Below are positions 27,862-37,174 of a stretch of 64,000 nt of DNA, piece after piece (position 1 is the stretch's first letter; each line of letters begins with the position of its first letter). This stretch comes from CALINF01 sp039990395. GTDB lineage: Bacteria > Pseudomonadota > Gammaproteobacteria > Pseudomonadales > Halieaceae. Location: the NCBI GenBank assembly GCA_039990395.1, contig JBDXFZ010000041.1, positions 372,001 through 436,000 of the forward strand, written 5' to 3'. Both the position numbers and the translations under genes were made by a program. Under the pieces are notes generated by a model. It was not told the origin of the DNA. It did not search any database and worked only from the letters and a program-made list of their open reading frames with translations.

Positions 27862-28617
27862 CTACTCAGTGCTCCTGAAAATCAGTGTCGTACGTTCAAG
27901 GGTGCCATCCTTGCGGCGATACTCTACATCGAGAAAACGCGGTGCATCGGTAAGACTATCGGCATTACCCACGACAGAAACAGGCAGAGCTAGCGCGATA
28001 GGCAGGGTTGTCGTCACCTCATCCTTCAACAGGAGAGTTGAGCCAGGCAAATCGCGAAGCTCCCAATCCGACTGACTGAAAGTGAGCCCCAAGGCTATCG
28101 GGGAGGCGCTAACCCCCTCTATATGCAGACTCAGACCGTCTGCATTGCTAACAATATCAAAAGCTGCCACACCACCTTCCCACTGCAGCTCCGAAGACGA
28201 CAGAATGTTCAGCGGAGCAATCACTGTTCCTTTCATTTGCTCACGCATAGCTTCATCAGCTCCACCGGGCAGCAACACATTGGCACCGATGACAACGGCC
28301 ACTAACAACGATGCGGCCATGGCATAACCATGCCACGCTCGGCGTGACTTGTATGGATTAATTCCGGGGGCAATTAGCGTTGTGGCAGACGGGCTTACGG
28401 TCTCGGGTATCTGCTCGAGAATACGGCTGGCAAGCCCTGGTGGCGGCTCTACCTCTGGCACACTGCTAAGCAAAGTATTGAATTCGGATACCGACTTTTC
28501 AAATGCCCGAGCTTCCAACGAATCACCCAGACGCGCACGCAGATCAGCCAATTCCTGTGGGGGAAGCTCTCCGTCGGCCGCTGCCTGCAGCAAAATTCTG
28601 TCTTGGTCGGTAATCAT
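27862..28617 (-). CDS. Single-pass anti-sigma factor
   Basis: The 251-residue protein has a cytoplasmic N-terminus with an anti-sigma-like opening (DQDRILLQAAADGELPPQE), one transmembrane helix at about 97-117, and a periplasmic part of about 135 residues. Its ATG overlaps the stop of the ECF sigma gene (ATGA), the usual layout of an ECF sigma and its inhibitor. It should hold the sigma factor at the membrane until released by proteolysis or a signal. No zinc His-x3-Cys-x2-Cys motif is seen, so it is not the ZAS type. The periplasmic domain is not one I recognise. Confidence 0.83.
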   Translation of the reverse strand: MITDQDRILLQAAADGELPPQELADLRARLGDSLEARAFEKSVSEFNTLLSSVPEVEPPPGLASRILEQIPETVSPSATTLIAPGINPYKSRRAWHGYAMAASLLVAVVIGANVLLPGGADEAMREQMKGTVIAPLNILSSSELQWEGGVAAFDIVSNADGLSLHIEGVSASPIALGLTFSQSDWELRDLPGSTLLLKDEVTTTLPIALALPVSVVGNADSLTDAPRFLDVEYRRKDGTLERTTLIFRSTE

Positions 28618-29171
28618 CAGACCGTTACTCCTGCCCGTTCCATTGCGCCCTTCAAGCGACCTCTGGCCTCAAAGAGTCTGGAGCGCACTGTTTTCTCAGG
28701 TATCTCTAGTACAGATGCAATCTCGGTATAACTAAGCTCGCCGAAATGTCGCAAAGTAATCACTGCTCTATGATCGTCGTTCAAGGTCATCAGTGCAGTC
28801 TGGACAGAGGCTTGTAGCTCACTGTCTCGCGCAGCCAACTCCGGACCAGCGCTTTGATCCGATATCGACTCATCCACATATTCACTGACTCGATCTCGAC
28901 GACGATAGTTGAGGCATTCGTTGATGGCGATGCGATAGATCCAACTGAAGAAACGGAATTTGGGATCGAAGCTCTTGATATTTTCAAAGGCTTTGAGAAA
29001 TGTTGTCTGTGTTGCATCGGCCGCATCCTCCGGATTCCCCAGCATTCGATATGCCAGCTTGAAGATGGTGTCCTGATAAAGAAGTATCAGCTCTTCCAGT
29101 GCTCGCTTGTCGCCATGCTGGCCGCGCAAAACGAGTTGGCCATCCCTGGCCCTTTCCATCTCCCTACCCAT
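28617..29171 (-). CDS. ECF-type RNA polymerase sigma factor (sigma-70 family)
   Basis: The 184-residue protein contains only regions sigma-2 (LAYRMLGNPEDAADATQ, then FFSWIYRIAINECLNYRRR) and sigma-4 (LRHFGELSYTEIASVLEIPEKTVRSRL), as in RpoE-like ECF sigma factors. It directs RNA polymerase to a stress regulon that cannot be read from the window. The next gene encodes its likely anti-sigma factor, overlapping by four bases. The upstream partner-switching genes are on the same strand 93 bases away. The start lacks a strong Shine-Dalgarno; a second ATG four codons later is possible. Confidence 0.92.
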   Translation of the reverse strand: MGREMERARDGQLVLRGQHGDKRALEELILLYQDTIFKLAYRMLGNPEDAADATQTTFLKAFENIKSFDPKFRFFSWIYRIAINECLNYRRRDRVSEYVDESISDQSAGPELAARDSELQASVQTALMTLNDDHRAVITLRHFGELSYTEIASVLEIPEKTVRSRLFEARGRLKGAMERAGVTV

Positions 29172-29264
29172 AAGTACTCACAGGCAGGTCAAAAGTTGGA
29201 AGAAAACCTGATAAATTTCTCTTAATAAATAATGTCCTATTAAAACAATGGGTTAGCGCGAACA

Positions 29265-29561
29265 CTATTTGGTCGCTGGCATTACATCGAAAAGCTTGTC
29301 GAACCCGGAGTAATGAAGAATATCGGCGATGTGGGGACTAACTTCTACCAATCGCAAGCCATCGCCAACCGCCATTTTCTGCTTGTGGAGCTTCAACAGC
29401 AAACCCAAACCAGCGCTGGATATGTACTCTAGCGAGGACAGATCAAGCACCTCTGCGCCAATCAATCGCTCGAACAGCGTTTCCGCGCGAGCTGCCTGAG
29501 CAGCATCCAGCCTTCCTATCAGCTCCACCTGGCCAGCTTGTATCGGTGATACCTCAAACAC
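29265..29561 (-). CDS. STAS-domain anti-sigma-factor antagonist (RsbV/SpoIIAA-like)
   Basis: The 98-residue protein is one STAS domain. The phospho-acceptor region is LDLSSLEYISSAGLGLLL, with the Ser-Ser pair before Ala-Gly-Leu. In the partner-switching scheme it binds the kinase when unphosphorylated. The GTG start at 29561 is preceded by GGAGA and overlaps the kinase stop by eight bases; an upstream TTG at 29582 is also in frame. Confidence 0.88.
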   Translation of the reverse strand: MFEVSPIQAGQVELIGRLDAAQAARAETLFERLIGAEVLDLSSLEYISSAGLGLLLKLHKQKMAVGDGLRLVEVSPHIADILHYSGFDKLFDVMPATK

Positions 29562-29967
29562 GTTGATCGTTCTCCAAAGCAATAAATCGCACTGTGCTAG
29601 TGCGATTTCGATAATCGTAATCCAACGCAGTCACCACGTTAGCGACAAGGTGTAACCCCAATCCGCCGATTCGGCGCTCGCTTGCTGGCGCACTGATATC
29701 GGGCGTTGGCGCACTGCGTGGATCAAAACGCTCAACATCATAATCGGTGAGCTGAACGGCTACACCATGTTCAACCGTGTCCAGCTCCAGCGTTATTTTA
29801 TCCGGCTTGCTCGGATTATGCCGAATCATATTAACGAACAGTTCCTCAGTCGCCAGATCGACTGGAAACAGGAGTGAATCCGATACATCTTGGGCCGCGA
29901 ACCAAGTGTGCGTTGCCGCTACAATCCGGCTGATTTCGTCGAGATCGCGGGATAGCGAGAGCTTCAT
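29554..29967 (-). CDS. RsbW-like serine kinase / anti-sigma factor (HATPase)
   Basis: The 137-residue protein is a GHKL ATPase without a HisKA domain. The N-box is ATEELFVNMIRHN (about 39-51), and the G-box is GGLGLHLVANV near residue 100-110. Such kinases phosphorylate a STAS partner and bind a target when the STAS protein is phosphorylated. The gene sits between its predicted phosphatase and STAS partners. Whether its output is the nearby ECF sigma factor or another target is unknown. Confidence 0.88.
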   Translation of the reverse strand: MKLSLSRDLDEISRIVAATHTWFAAQDVSDSLLFPVDLATEELFVNMIRHNPSKPDKITLELDTVEHGVAVQLTDYDVERFDPRSAPTPDISAPASERRIGGLGLHLVANVVTALDYDYRNRTSTVRFIALENDQRV

Positions 29968-30033
29968 CTCTCTGCCTCATGAGGCACTGTCTTCGTAAGC
30001 GAGTGTAAAACACGGGCTCGGAAAGGCAAGCGG

Positions 30034-30816
30034 CTAGTCTTCGATATCACGACGAATCAGCACAATGGTTATATCGTCTTCCTGAGAGCTATCATCTCCA
30101 AAGCGCGCCAGCTCATCGAGCATGCTCTGGCCCGTCTCCGCCATAGAACGATCCAGATTCTCCCGTAGCACTCGGGCTACACCCTCTTGGCCAAATAATT
30201 GGCCCGCGGCATTACCGAACTCATAAACTCCATCCGAGATCAGCGCCATGATATCGCCTGGCGCCAGCGCCAGGCTGTGATGTGAACCAACACTCTCAAC
30301 CTCAATGCTGCCCAATGGAAAAGTCGTCGGCTCATGCCAATCACACTGATCCGCGCCCCGATGGTAATGCAATATGGGGCCCTGGCCGGCCGAATGATAA
30401 GTCATTTCATGCGTCGCGGGATCAAGAAAACCCATAAAAGCTGTCACGAAACGATCTTCGGGTAAGTCTTCTGCGAGTTGGTTGTTAGTATGCTGATAGG
30501 CCTCATCAAGGCCCGCGCCTAACCGGAAGGCTACTCGCAACATGGCCTGCATCTGAGTGACCGACATGGCCGGACCGGCGCCATGGCCAGTGGCGTCACC
30601 CAGCAGAACAAACAGCCCCTGATCGAGATTGACCAGATCGAACATATCGCCACCCGTATGATTGGCAGGCCGCAATATGCCTGTCAGATCGTAACCTGGC
30701 ACCTGGGGCATCGAGTCTGGCAAGATACTGAACTGGATCTCACGAGCAATCACCAGCTCTTCTTCGAGTTCACCCAGGCCGATCAGATGCGGCGTCGTGC
30801 GACGGGAAATACTCAT
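30034..30816 (-). CDS. PP2C/SpoIIE-type serine phosphatase (RsbU-like)
   Basis: The 260-residue protein has a short N-terminal helix (ELEEELVIAREIQFSILP), the linker typical of RsbU-like phosphatases. A PPM phosphatase domain follows with metal-binding Asp residues in GGDMFD, GDATGHG, and late ISDGVYE and QEDDITIVL. It would dephosphorylate the STAS protein. No N-terminal sensor domain (REC, PAS, GAF) is attached, so the activating input is not visible. It heads the partner-switching trio. Confidence 0.9.
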   Translation of the reverse strand: MSISRRTTPHLIGLGELEEELVIAREIQFSILPDSMPQVPGYDLTGILRPANHTGGDMFDLVNLDQGLFVLLGDATGHGAGPAMSVTQMQAMLRVAFRLGAGLDEAYQHTNNQLAEDLPEDRFVTAFMGFLDPATHEMTYHSAGQGPILHYHRGADQCDWHEPTTFPLGSIEVESVGSHHSLALAPGDIMALISDGVYEFGNAAGQLFGQEGVARVLRENLDRSMAETGQSMLDELARFGDDSSQEDDITIVLIRRDIED

Positions 30817-30828
30817 AACCTGCTCCGG

Positions 30829-32520
30829 CTAATCCTGCTCCGCCGAGTACACTCTACTACCGGCCACATAGGTTGCCTCTACCCTGTTCTTCCAAATAGC
30901 ATTCTCCGGCTGATCAAAGTAATTATCGCTCACCAAAATAAAGTCAGCGTAATACCCCGGCAACAAGCGACCAATCTCCTTCTCCTGATGCGCGGCAAAA
31001 GCAGCATCCTGGGTAAACAGGCTGAGGCTAGCCTCTCGCGATAGCTTTTGGCCCGGGAACCAACCCCCTTCGGGTTCGTTGTCATGGCTCTGACGCGTCA
31101 CTGCCGCATGCAATCCGTAAAAAGGGTTCACAGACTCCACAGGGAAATCCGAACCACCAGCCAGCTGTGCACCGCTGTCGAGCAAGGTCGACCACGCATA
31201 GGCCGCTTTGAGTCGTTCCTCACCCAACCGGTCGCCTGCCATATTCTTATCGCTGGTAGCGTGGGTGGGTTGAATCGAAGCCACTATCCCTGCCGCTGCA
31301 AAGCGCGATACATCCTGTGGACGCAAAATCTGCGCGTGCTCCACACGATGACGCAACGCGCGACTCGCCCCCTCCTTGTTCAACATTTCGTAATTCACCA
31401 ATACGCGATCATTGGCAAGATCACCAATCGCGTGGGTGTTCACCTGATACCCTGCCGCCACCGCCCGGCCCATATGATGCTTAAGCTCCTCATCCGTCAG
31501 CAACAGCAAACCTCTATGTCCGGGCTTATCAGAGTAGTCTTCAAATAACGCCGCGCCCCGAGAGCCCAGTGCACCATCTGCAGAAATTTTGACACTGCGC
31601 ACCACCAGCAGCTGTGCGTCATCTTGAGATGGGCCTGCCTCCAGGTCCGCATCGTTCGCAGGATCAAGCACATCCAGCATCGCATACACTCGTACTGCCA
31701 TTTCATGGGCTTTTAGCAGGCTGCGAAAGCCACGCACTTCCTGGGCGGTTATGCCGGCATCGTGCACGGAGGTGAGCCCATTTGCCGCCAAATCATGCAG
31801 CGCTCTAGCCTGATAGTCAGCAATTTGCTCATCGGAATCTACTGGCATAACGCTAAACACCATTGTCATGGCATTATCGATAAGCACACCAGTCGCTTTG
31901 CCTTGCTCATCACGGATGATCTGGCCACCAGCGGGATCGGGCGTGTCATCGGTAATGCCGGCAAGCGCCAGCGCACGAGTGTTTACCCAAACAGCGTGCC
32001 CATCCACACGCCCCAATACCACTGCGGCATCACCGGAAACAGCATCGAGGCTTTGCCGTGAAGGAAACTCCTTACTCGGCCAAAGCACCTGGTTCCAGCC
32101 ACGGCCTTGAACCCACGTATTCTTGATGGACTCAGCTGAAATGAAATCCAGCACACGGGCAACCGCAGCCGACTCGCTGTCTACGCCCACGAGATCAACC
32201 GATGCCAGAGCGCGACCATGGCTACTCACATGGCCGTGGGCATCGATCAAACCGGGCAGTAATGTCATACCCTTACCATCGATGCGCTGCGTCGCAGTCG
32301 ATTGCTGCGCGTCAGATTCCGCAGAGTAAAGTCGCGTCACCTTGCCGTCATCAAACTCCAAGGCAGAAAAGGTGACAAGCTCGGGGCCGTCCATGGTGTA
32401 GCCCGACACATTGTGAACCAACGTGGCGGCCGTCACAGACGTGGCTGCCAATCCGATTGCTACTCCCGCTACCAATCTGCCGATCAACAACGCGGTGAAT
32501 CTAGGGGCTCTGCGTTTCAT
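30829..32520 (-). CDS. Exported YtcJ-like amidohydrolase
   Basis: The 563-residue protein has an N-terminal signal peptide (about 1-33), then an amidohydrolase-3 fold. The metal-binding IDAHGHV motif stands near residue 95, the long VQGRGWNQVLWPSKEFPSR segment is typical of YtcJ-type enzymes, and NTHAIGD and GSDFPVE supply later His/Asp ligands. The reaction is hydrolytic on an unknown amide. The start at 32520 has AGGAGA upstream. It ends 13 bases before the phosphatase gene, so the two may be co-transcribed. Confidence 0.82.
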   Translation of the reverse strand: MKRRAPRFTALLIGRLVAGVAIGLAATSVTAATLVHNVSGYTMDGPELVTFSALEFDDGKVTRLYSAESDAQQSTATQRIDGKGMTLLPGLIDAHGHVSSHGRALASVDLVGVDSESAAVARVLDFISAESIKNTWVQGRGWNQVLWPSKEFPSRQSLDAVSGDAAVVLGRVDGHAVWVNTRALALAGITDDTPDPAGGQIIRDEQGKATGVLIDNAMTMVFSVMPVDSDEQIADYQARALHDLAANGLTSVHDAGITAQEVRGFRSLLKAHEMAVRVYAMLDVLDPANDADLEAGPSQDDAQLLVVRSVKISADGALGSRGAALFEDYSDKPGHRGLLLLTDEELKHHMGRAVAAGYQVNTHAIGDLANDRVLVNYEMLNKEGASRALRHRVEHAQILRPQDVSRFAAAGIVASIQPTHATSDKNMAGDRLGEERLKAAYAWSTLLDSGAQLAGGSDFPVESVNPFYGLHAAVTRQSHDNEPEGGWFPGQKLSREASLSLFTQDAAFAAHQEKEIGRLLPGYYADFILVSDNYFDQPENAIWKNRVEATYVAGSRVYSAEQD

Positions 32521-32534
32521 AAACTCTCCTAAAG

Positions 32535-34238
32535 TTACTGCAAGAAGTTCGAGGGGAACTGATCGCGGCACTTTGCCGTGGTCCGCTCAGCGTTTGCCGT
32601 CTGATTGAGGGATCGGTGAGAATGGGCAACCAGATTACAAGCGAGTAGTTGGTAGGGCACTTCATCTAGCACGGTATTGCCAACCCTGATCGCACGCTCG
32701 TGGTCACCCGACCACTGAGCCATCTGTGCCACAGACAGTCGCTTGAGGGCGGTGACCGGCGTCTGCAGAACTGTCGGTGGCAATTTCTTGTCTATGCGTG
32801 CCAACAGGTACCCCGTGGCATCACGATACAGGGGACGCCAGCGCCCTGACTCCTGAAAAGCCTGTAGCTTTTCCTGACCACCGAAGCGTTGACTAGGCCA
32901 CATAAACAGCTCGGCACCGGTAGCCTCCACAGCTTGCAGCCAGCCTTGGTCGCCTCTGAGCACTGAGACATACTGCAGATAGTTCTCATCGCTATAAATG
33001 GTATCAGCACGACCATCGATATAAACCTTCAGCACACCATCGGTGCGCCAGTGAATATAGCCACCCCAATTGTAAAGCGCATACACCTTGCCGCTGAGGC
33101 CATTAACCTCTACGTAGTTCAACATCTCCTGAGGATAGCTGTACTCTGCCGTCAAGTAGTGAAATGCGGGAGCCGATACAAGTGGATACGGTTGCATGCG
33201 AACAATACCGAACACAGCGACGATGGCCACCAGCGCCCACCCCGCTCCTTTAAACCAGAGCTGTCGCAATACCAAAGCGACGAGCGGAGCGAGCAAGAGT
33301 GCTAGAGAGATTGCGTAAATGGTGATAAACCGGCGACTGGTGAGCGACATGGCCAGTGTTAACCCCGTAAGTGCTATGCCCTCCCATGGCACGCCGGTCT
33401 GTCTTCGCACCCACGGAATCAAGTAGGCAATGGTAAGCAGCGGAGCCCACATAAAGACAAAGTAAAGTGGCGAGACAATGCCACCGGGCTGAAACGGCGA
33501 CAGCCACTCCGCCAGCTGCTTATAAGGCGATGTTTCATCAAACGCATACTTAAGCGGATAGAGAAAAGTACCCAGCCCGGCAGGATTCAGAAAGCACACC
33601 GCTGCGCATACCAGACCGATTAGCAGCGCACCCTTGAATGAGTCCATCGTCAGTTCCCGCCAGGGGAACACCAGAATACCCAGCGCCATTAGGCCGAAGA
33701 AAAATCCACCATGCAGATTTACCCACAACACAAAGTATCCGGCCAGTAGCCATAGCGGCTGACGACGCTGCAGGAGTAACGCGATTAAGCCTGCAAAGAG
33801 CAATAGAGTGTAAAGGTGAGGCCGCACATCAATGAAGGGGGCTGCTATCGCGGCAGCCAGACCGGCGCAGATAGTTGCCGCTGCTGCATTGTCCGTTTGT
33901 CGCCATAGCGCAATTTGTAACAAGCTGAACGTAGCTATAACAACCAGCCATTTCCAGTACACCAGCGACGCGATACCAAACGCATCTACCCACAACCAAT
34001 AGAGCACATCCGCGAACCATTCATGATTGAGCCAGTCGTGACCCGCTGCAGAATAGGACCAATCATCCACCATCCAGACAGTGCCGGTCTGCAACAGCTC
34101 ACGCCCGGCTGCAACATGCCACCACATGTCTGAACCGGCCATTTCGGTATAGCCATAGGATAGAAATATCACCGCCCCGACCAGCAGCCACGCAACGTTT
34201 TGGGCTCGCTGCAACATCGAACTTTGCGCCTCTGTCAT
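32535..34238 (-). CDS. Polytopic GT-C-like membrane protein, probable glycosyltransferase
   Basis: The 567-residue protein has about 10-12 transmembrane helices. The first periplasmic loop contains an acidic-aromatic motif (GSDMWWHVAAGRELL, then DDWSYSA and HDWLNHEWF), and the C-terminal 170 residues are soluble. This layout is that of GT-C transferases that use polyprenyl-linked sugars. It is the third gene in a gtrA-gtrB-like order, the place of the serotype-specific transferase, and its start overlaps the gtrB-like stop by one base. The enzymatic role is inferred from context; the primary family is not one I can name with certainty. Confidence 0.65.
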   Translation of the reverse strand: MTEAQSSMLQRAQNVAWLLVGAVIFLSYGYTEMAGSDMWWHVAAGRELLQTGTVWMVDDWSYSAAGHDWLNHEWFADVLYWLWVDAFGIASLVYWKWLVVIATFSLLQIALWRQTDNAAAATICAGLAAAIAAPFIDVRPHLYTLLLFAGLIALLLQRRQPLWLLAGYFVLWVNLHGGFFFGLMALGILVFPWRELTMDSFKGALLIGLVCAAVCFLNPAGLGTFLYPLKYAFDETSPYKQLAEWLSPFQPGGIVSPLYFVFMWAPLLTIAYLIPWVRRQTGVPWEGIALTGLTLAMSLTSRRFITIYAISLALLLAPLVALVLRQLWFKGAGWALVAIVAVFGIVRMQPYPLVSAPAFHYLTAEYSYPQEMLNYVEVNGLSGKVYALYNWGGYIHWRTDGVLKVYIDGRADTIYSDENYLQYVSVLRGDQGWLQAVEATGAELFMWPSQRFGGQEKLQAFQESGRWRPLYRDATGYLLARIDKKLPPTVLQTPVTALKRLSVAQMAQWSGDHERAIRVGNTVLDEVPYQLLACNLVAHSHRSLNQTANAERTTAKCRDQFPSNFLQ

Positions 34239-35182
34239 CAGTGCTCTGACTCCTTGAGGGAATGCGCCGGATGGTATGACTTCACGAAGTACAAAGAGCG
34301 TGACTTGGACTCATTATATGTTCGAGCCAGATATTCACCCATAATGCCGATGCAAATGAGCTGAACGCCGCCAAGAAAAAGAATAACGACCATAAGCGAT
34401 GGGTAACCCGGTACTGGGTTACCAAACAGGAGTGTCTTGATGAAGAAATACACGCCATAAATAAACGAGCCTGTTGCGGTTAAGGCTCCAAGGTAAGTGG
34501 CCAGTTTGAGGGGTACATCTGAAAAAGACGTTATGCCTTCCAATGCAAAGTTCCACAAACGCCAGTAGTTCCATTTGGTAGAGCCCGCATCACGAGCCTC
34601 GCGCACATAGGGAACCGCAAGCTGGGGAAAGCCAATCCAGGCATACAAACCCTTCATATAGCGATGCCGCTCGGGCAGCGATTTCAACGCATCAACGGCG
34701 CGGCGGCTGAGTAATCGAAAGTCCCCTGCATCCGGCGGAATCTCGACTTCAGTCAAGGCATTGAGAATTCGGTAGAACCACTTAGCAGTGGTGACTTTCA
34801 ACCACGTTTCACCCTGTCGCTCTGTGCGCCGGCCATAGACTACATCGTAACCTTCACGCCAGTGGGCAAGAAACTCGGGAATCAATTCCGGCGGATCCTG
34901 CAGGTCTGCGTCAATAATAATCACCGCGTCGCCGATGGCTGTCTCCAGGCCCGCAGACAATGCGACCTCCTTTCCAAAGTTGCGACTTAATTCGATCAGG
35001 CCAATCCGCGAATCCAAGTCACGCAGCCGCATCAGCTCCGCAACGGAGTTATCTGTACTGCCATCGTCGACAAAAAGTAACTCGTAGTCCTCGCCTATCT
35101 CCTGGAGTATCTGGTGCGTACGCTCAAAGAATGTAGGCAACACCTCAGCTTCATTATGTACAGGCACTACGACAGACAGCAT
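34238..35182 (-). CDS. GtrB/DPM1-like polyprenyl-phosphate glycosyltransferase (GT2)
   Basis: The 314-residue protein has a GT2 catalytic domain (LSVVVPVHNEAEV, VDDGSTDNS, IIDADLQDPPE with the metal-binding DxD-type motif) and two C-terminal transmembrane helices (about 230-250 and 265-285). It should charge undecaprenyl phosphate with a sugar for export and later transfer. The ATG at 35182 matches family starts; a GTG at 35197 is an alternative. It is the second gene of the gtr-like operon. Confidence 0.88.
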   Translation of the reverse strand: MLSVVVPVHNEAEVLPTFFERTHQILQEIGEDYELLFVDDGSTDNSVAELMRLRDLDSRIGLIELSRNFGKEVALSAGLETAIGDAVIIIDADLQDPPELIPEFLAHWREGYDVVYGRRTERQGETWLKVTTAKWFYRILNALTEVEIPPDAGDFRLLSRRAVDALKSLPERHRYMKGLYAWIGFPQLAVPYVREARDAGSTKWNYWRLWNFALEGITSFSDVPLKLATYLGALTATGSFIYGVYFFIKTLLFGNPVPGYPSLMVVILFLGGVQLICIGIMGEYLARTYNESKSRSLYFVKSYHPAHSLKESEH

Positions 35183-35189
35183 AACGACA

Positions 35190-35600
35190 TTATCCACCCG
35201 CCCCGGGCGACTCCTTTGTTGTAAAGACCCATAATTGGGCCAACGAAAAATTCCAGATCAATACAGCCACCAATGCGATGGCCTGCGCCAGCAAATAGTT
35301 CAATTGCCAAATTTCACTGGCCAACCACATCAGCCCACCGTTAATCGCAAACCCGCAGCTTATCATTACCAGATACCGCGCCAGTGTTGGGCCGTGTGGG
35401 GCAGTCTCACCGAAGGTCCAACTATAGTGCAATAGATAATTACAAATCACAGCGATAACAAAACCCACGCTGCTACCGAGCGTTGCGTTGATAGCCAGAA
35501 ATTCTACGCAGAGATACAAGATACCGTAATGAATGACCGCAGTTACGCCGCCCACAATGCAAAAGCGAATTAGCCTGAGCAGCACGGGTTTGTTGCGCAC
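35190..35600 (-). CDS. GtrA-family membrane protein
   Basis: The 136-residue protein has four transmembrane helices and GtrA features (LRLIRFCIVGGVTAVIHY, then NYLLHYSWTF). It is thought to flip or aid use of polyprenyl-linked sugars. The frame stays open to 36023, but that upstream part overlaps the NhaC gene. The GTG at 35600, five bases after the NhaC stop, gives a normal family length. Confidence 0.82.
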   Translation of the reverse strand: MRNKPVLLRLIRFCIVGGVTAVIHYGILYLCVEFLAINATLGSSVGFVIAVICNYLLHYSWTFGETAPHGPTLARYLVMISCGFAINGGLMWLASEIWQLNYLLAQAIALVAVLIWNFSLAQLWVFTTKESPGAGG

Positions 35601-35605
35601 GCGAG

Positions 35606-36967
35606 CTACACGAAGGCTATCAAGAGATAGCCAACCCCCGATAAACCTGCCGCTATAAGCGCATAAGGCAACTGGGTAATCGCATGCTCGTAAGGCCCAC
35701 AACCTGCTCCCTGCGCAGTCAATACAGTAGAGTCGCTGTAGAAACACGCCTGGCTGCCAAAGCCGCTGGCTGAGAAAAGGGCTCCGGCAATCAACGGAAT
35801 ACTCACCCCAATTTCCTGCGCAAGCGGAAAGACCACTGGCATTGCTATCGCAAACACTCCCCAGTTTGACCCTGTAGTAAAAGAAACAAAAGCCATGGTA
35901 ATAAAGGTGAGCACGGGTAGCATTCCAACCGTCATGTAAGGCGCTACGGTGCGAATAATATAGTCGGTCATCCCGATGGCATTGTTTGCCTCTATGAACG
36001 TGAAGACGGCGATCAATATACACAGCACCGGCACCATCACGCGCACGCCTTCGATGAGCGTATCGAACATCTCTGCCGGGCGCAGCACGCCCTGTACAAA
36101 ATACTGCACCAAGGTAATCAAAATGCCCGCCATCACACCCATCAGAAGATCGATTTCAAACCAGACGGTGAACCCCACCAGGGCAACGATAGGTACGAAA
36201 AATAGCTCTGCAGTGGCCGGTTTGTCGCCATCGCGGGCTTCATAGGTATCGCGTATCTCGAGATGTTCCGAGCCCGGAGGAATCAATTGGCCAGTTCGCT
36301 CGGCGCGCTGTTCCGCGTCACGCATCCTACCCAGGAGCGGCACAACACCCATAATCACGAGAGGCACCAGCAGTACCGCCAGAAAAGGGTAGAACATATA
36401 CGGAATAGACTGAATAAAGATATGTATACCCTGCCCCTGCTCCGCCACACCATTTTTTTCTAGAAGACCTGCAAAATAGACGGCCCATGTAGAGATCGGA
36501 ATAATGAGGCAAATAGGCGCTGCGGTTGAGTCCACTACATAGGCCAACATTTCCCGGGAGGTCCGGTACTTGTCGGTTACCGTTTTCATCGTAGAACTCA
36601 CGGTGAGTGAATTCAGGTAGTCATCGAGAAATATCACCAGCCCTAATACCCACGTCCACAGCAATCCACCTTGCTTGGACGAGACTCGACGTGTGACCAG
36701 TGCGCCGAACGCCTGAGCGCCGCCTCCTTTTACAAGTAGCGCTATGAACGAGCCATACAGAGCGCACACCAAGAGTACCCAAGCCGTATCCCTATCCTGC
36801 ATCACGGTCAGCACGGCTTCAGACAGGGCGCCCAGAAAGCCCCATTGGGACGTAATAATAAAGGCAACGAGTGCGCCGGCGATCACCGACTCAATCGTTC
36901 TGTGTGTCCAGATAGCCAGCACCAGCACAACTGCGGTGGGCAACAGACTAACGGCTCCGTAATCCAT
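35606..36967 (-). CDS. NhaC-family Na+/H+ antiporter
   Basis: The 453-residue protein has about 11-12 transmembrane helices and the NhaC-family motif LVIFLDDYLNSLTV, plus DSTAAPICLIIPISTWAV and TGSNWGVFAIAMP. These carriers exchange Na+ or organic cations/anions for protons. Sodium circulation fits a marine cell. It precedes the gtr-like genes with a five-base gap, but a functional link is not obvious. Confidence 0.87.
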   Translation of the reverse strand: MDYGAVSLLPTAVVLVLAIWTHRTIESVIAGALVAFIITSQWGFLGALSEAVLTVMQDRDTAWVLLVCALYGSFIALLVKGGGAQAFGALVTRRVSSKQGGLLWTWVLGLVIFLDDYLNSLTVSSTMKTVTDKYRTSREMLAYVVDSTAAPICLIIPISTWAVYFAGLLEKNGVAEQGQGIHIFIQSIPYMFYPFLAVLLVPLVIMGVVPLLGRMRDAEQRAERTGQLIPPGSEHLEIRDTYEARDGDKPATAELFFVPIVALVGFTVWFEIDLLMGVMAGILITLVQYFVQGVLRPAEMFDTLIEGVRVMVPVLCILIAVFTFIEANNAIGMTDYIIRTVAPYMTVGMLPVLTFITMAFVSFTTGSNWGVFAIAMPVVFPLAQEIGVSIPLIAGALFSASGFGSQACFYSDSTVLTAQGAGCGPYEHAITQLPYALIAAGLSGVGYLLIAFV

Positions 36968-37174
36968 TCATTCCATCCTTGAATACTAATCAGCGGGCAT
37001 TGTACTGGAGAGCACTGCGCGTCGCGATGCTCCCATATTGCCCCACTCCAGTTTCTTTTAAGCACGAGCTTCAGCCGATCTTGTCTACACAGAGTACCTC
37101 GAAGCAGCTACACTCTGGCATTATCTGCGCATAGACTCGATTCTGTGCCTATCTGCACTCCAGAGGTTTACTTT

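Noticed and set aside
35601..36023. Long N-terminal extension of the GtrA-like frame
   Set aside because: It runs antiparallel in frame through the NhaC gene on the same strand, and the extra residues do not resemble GtrA.
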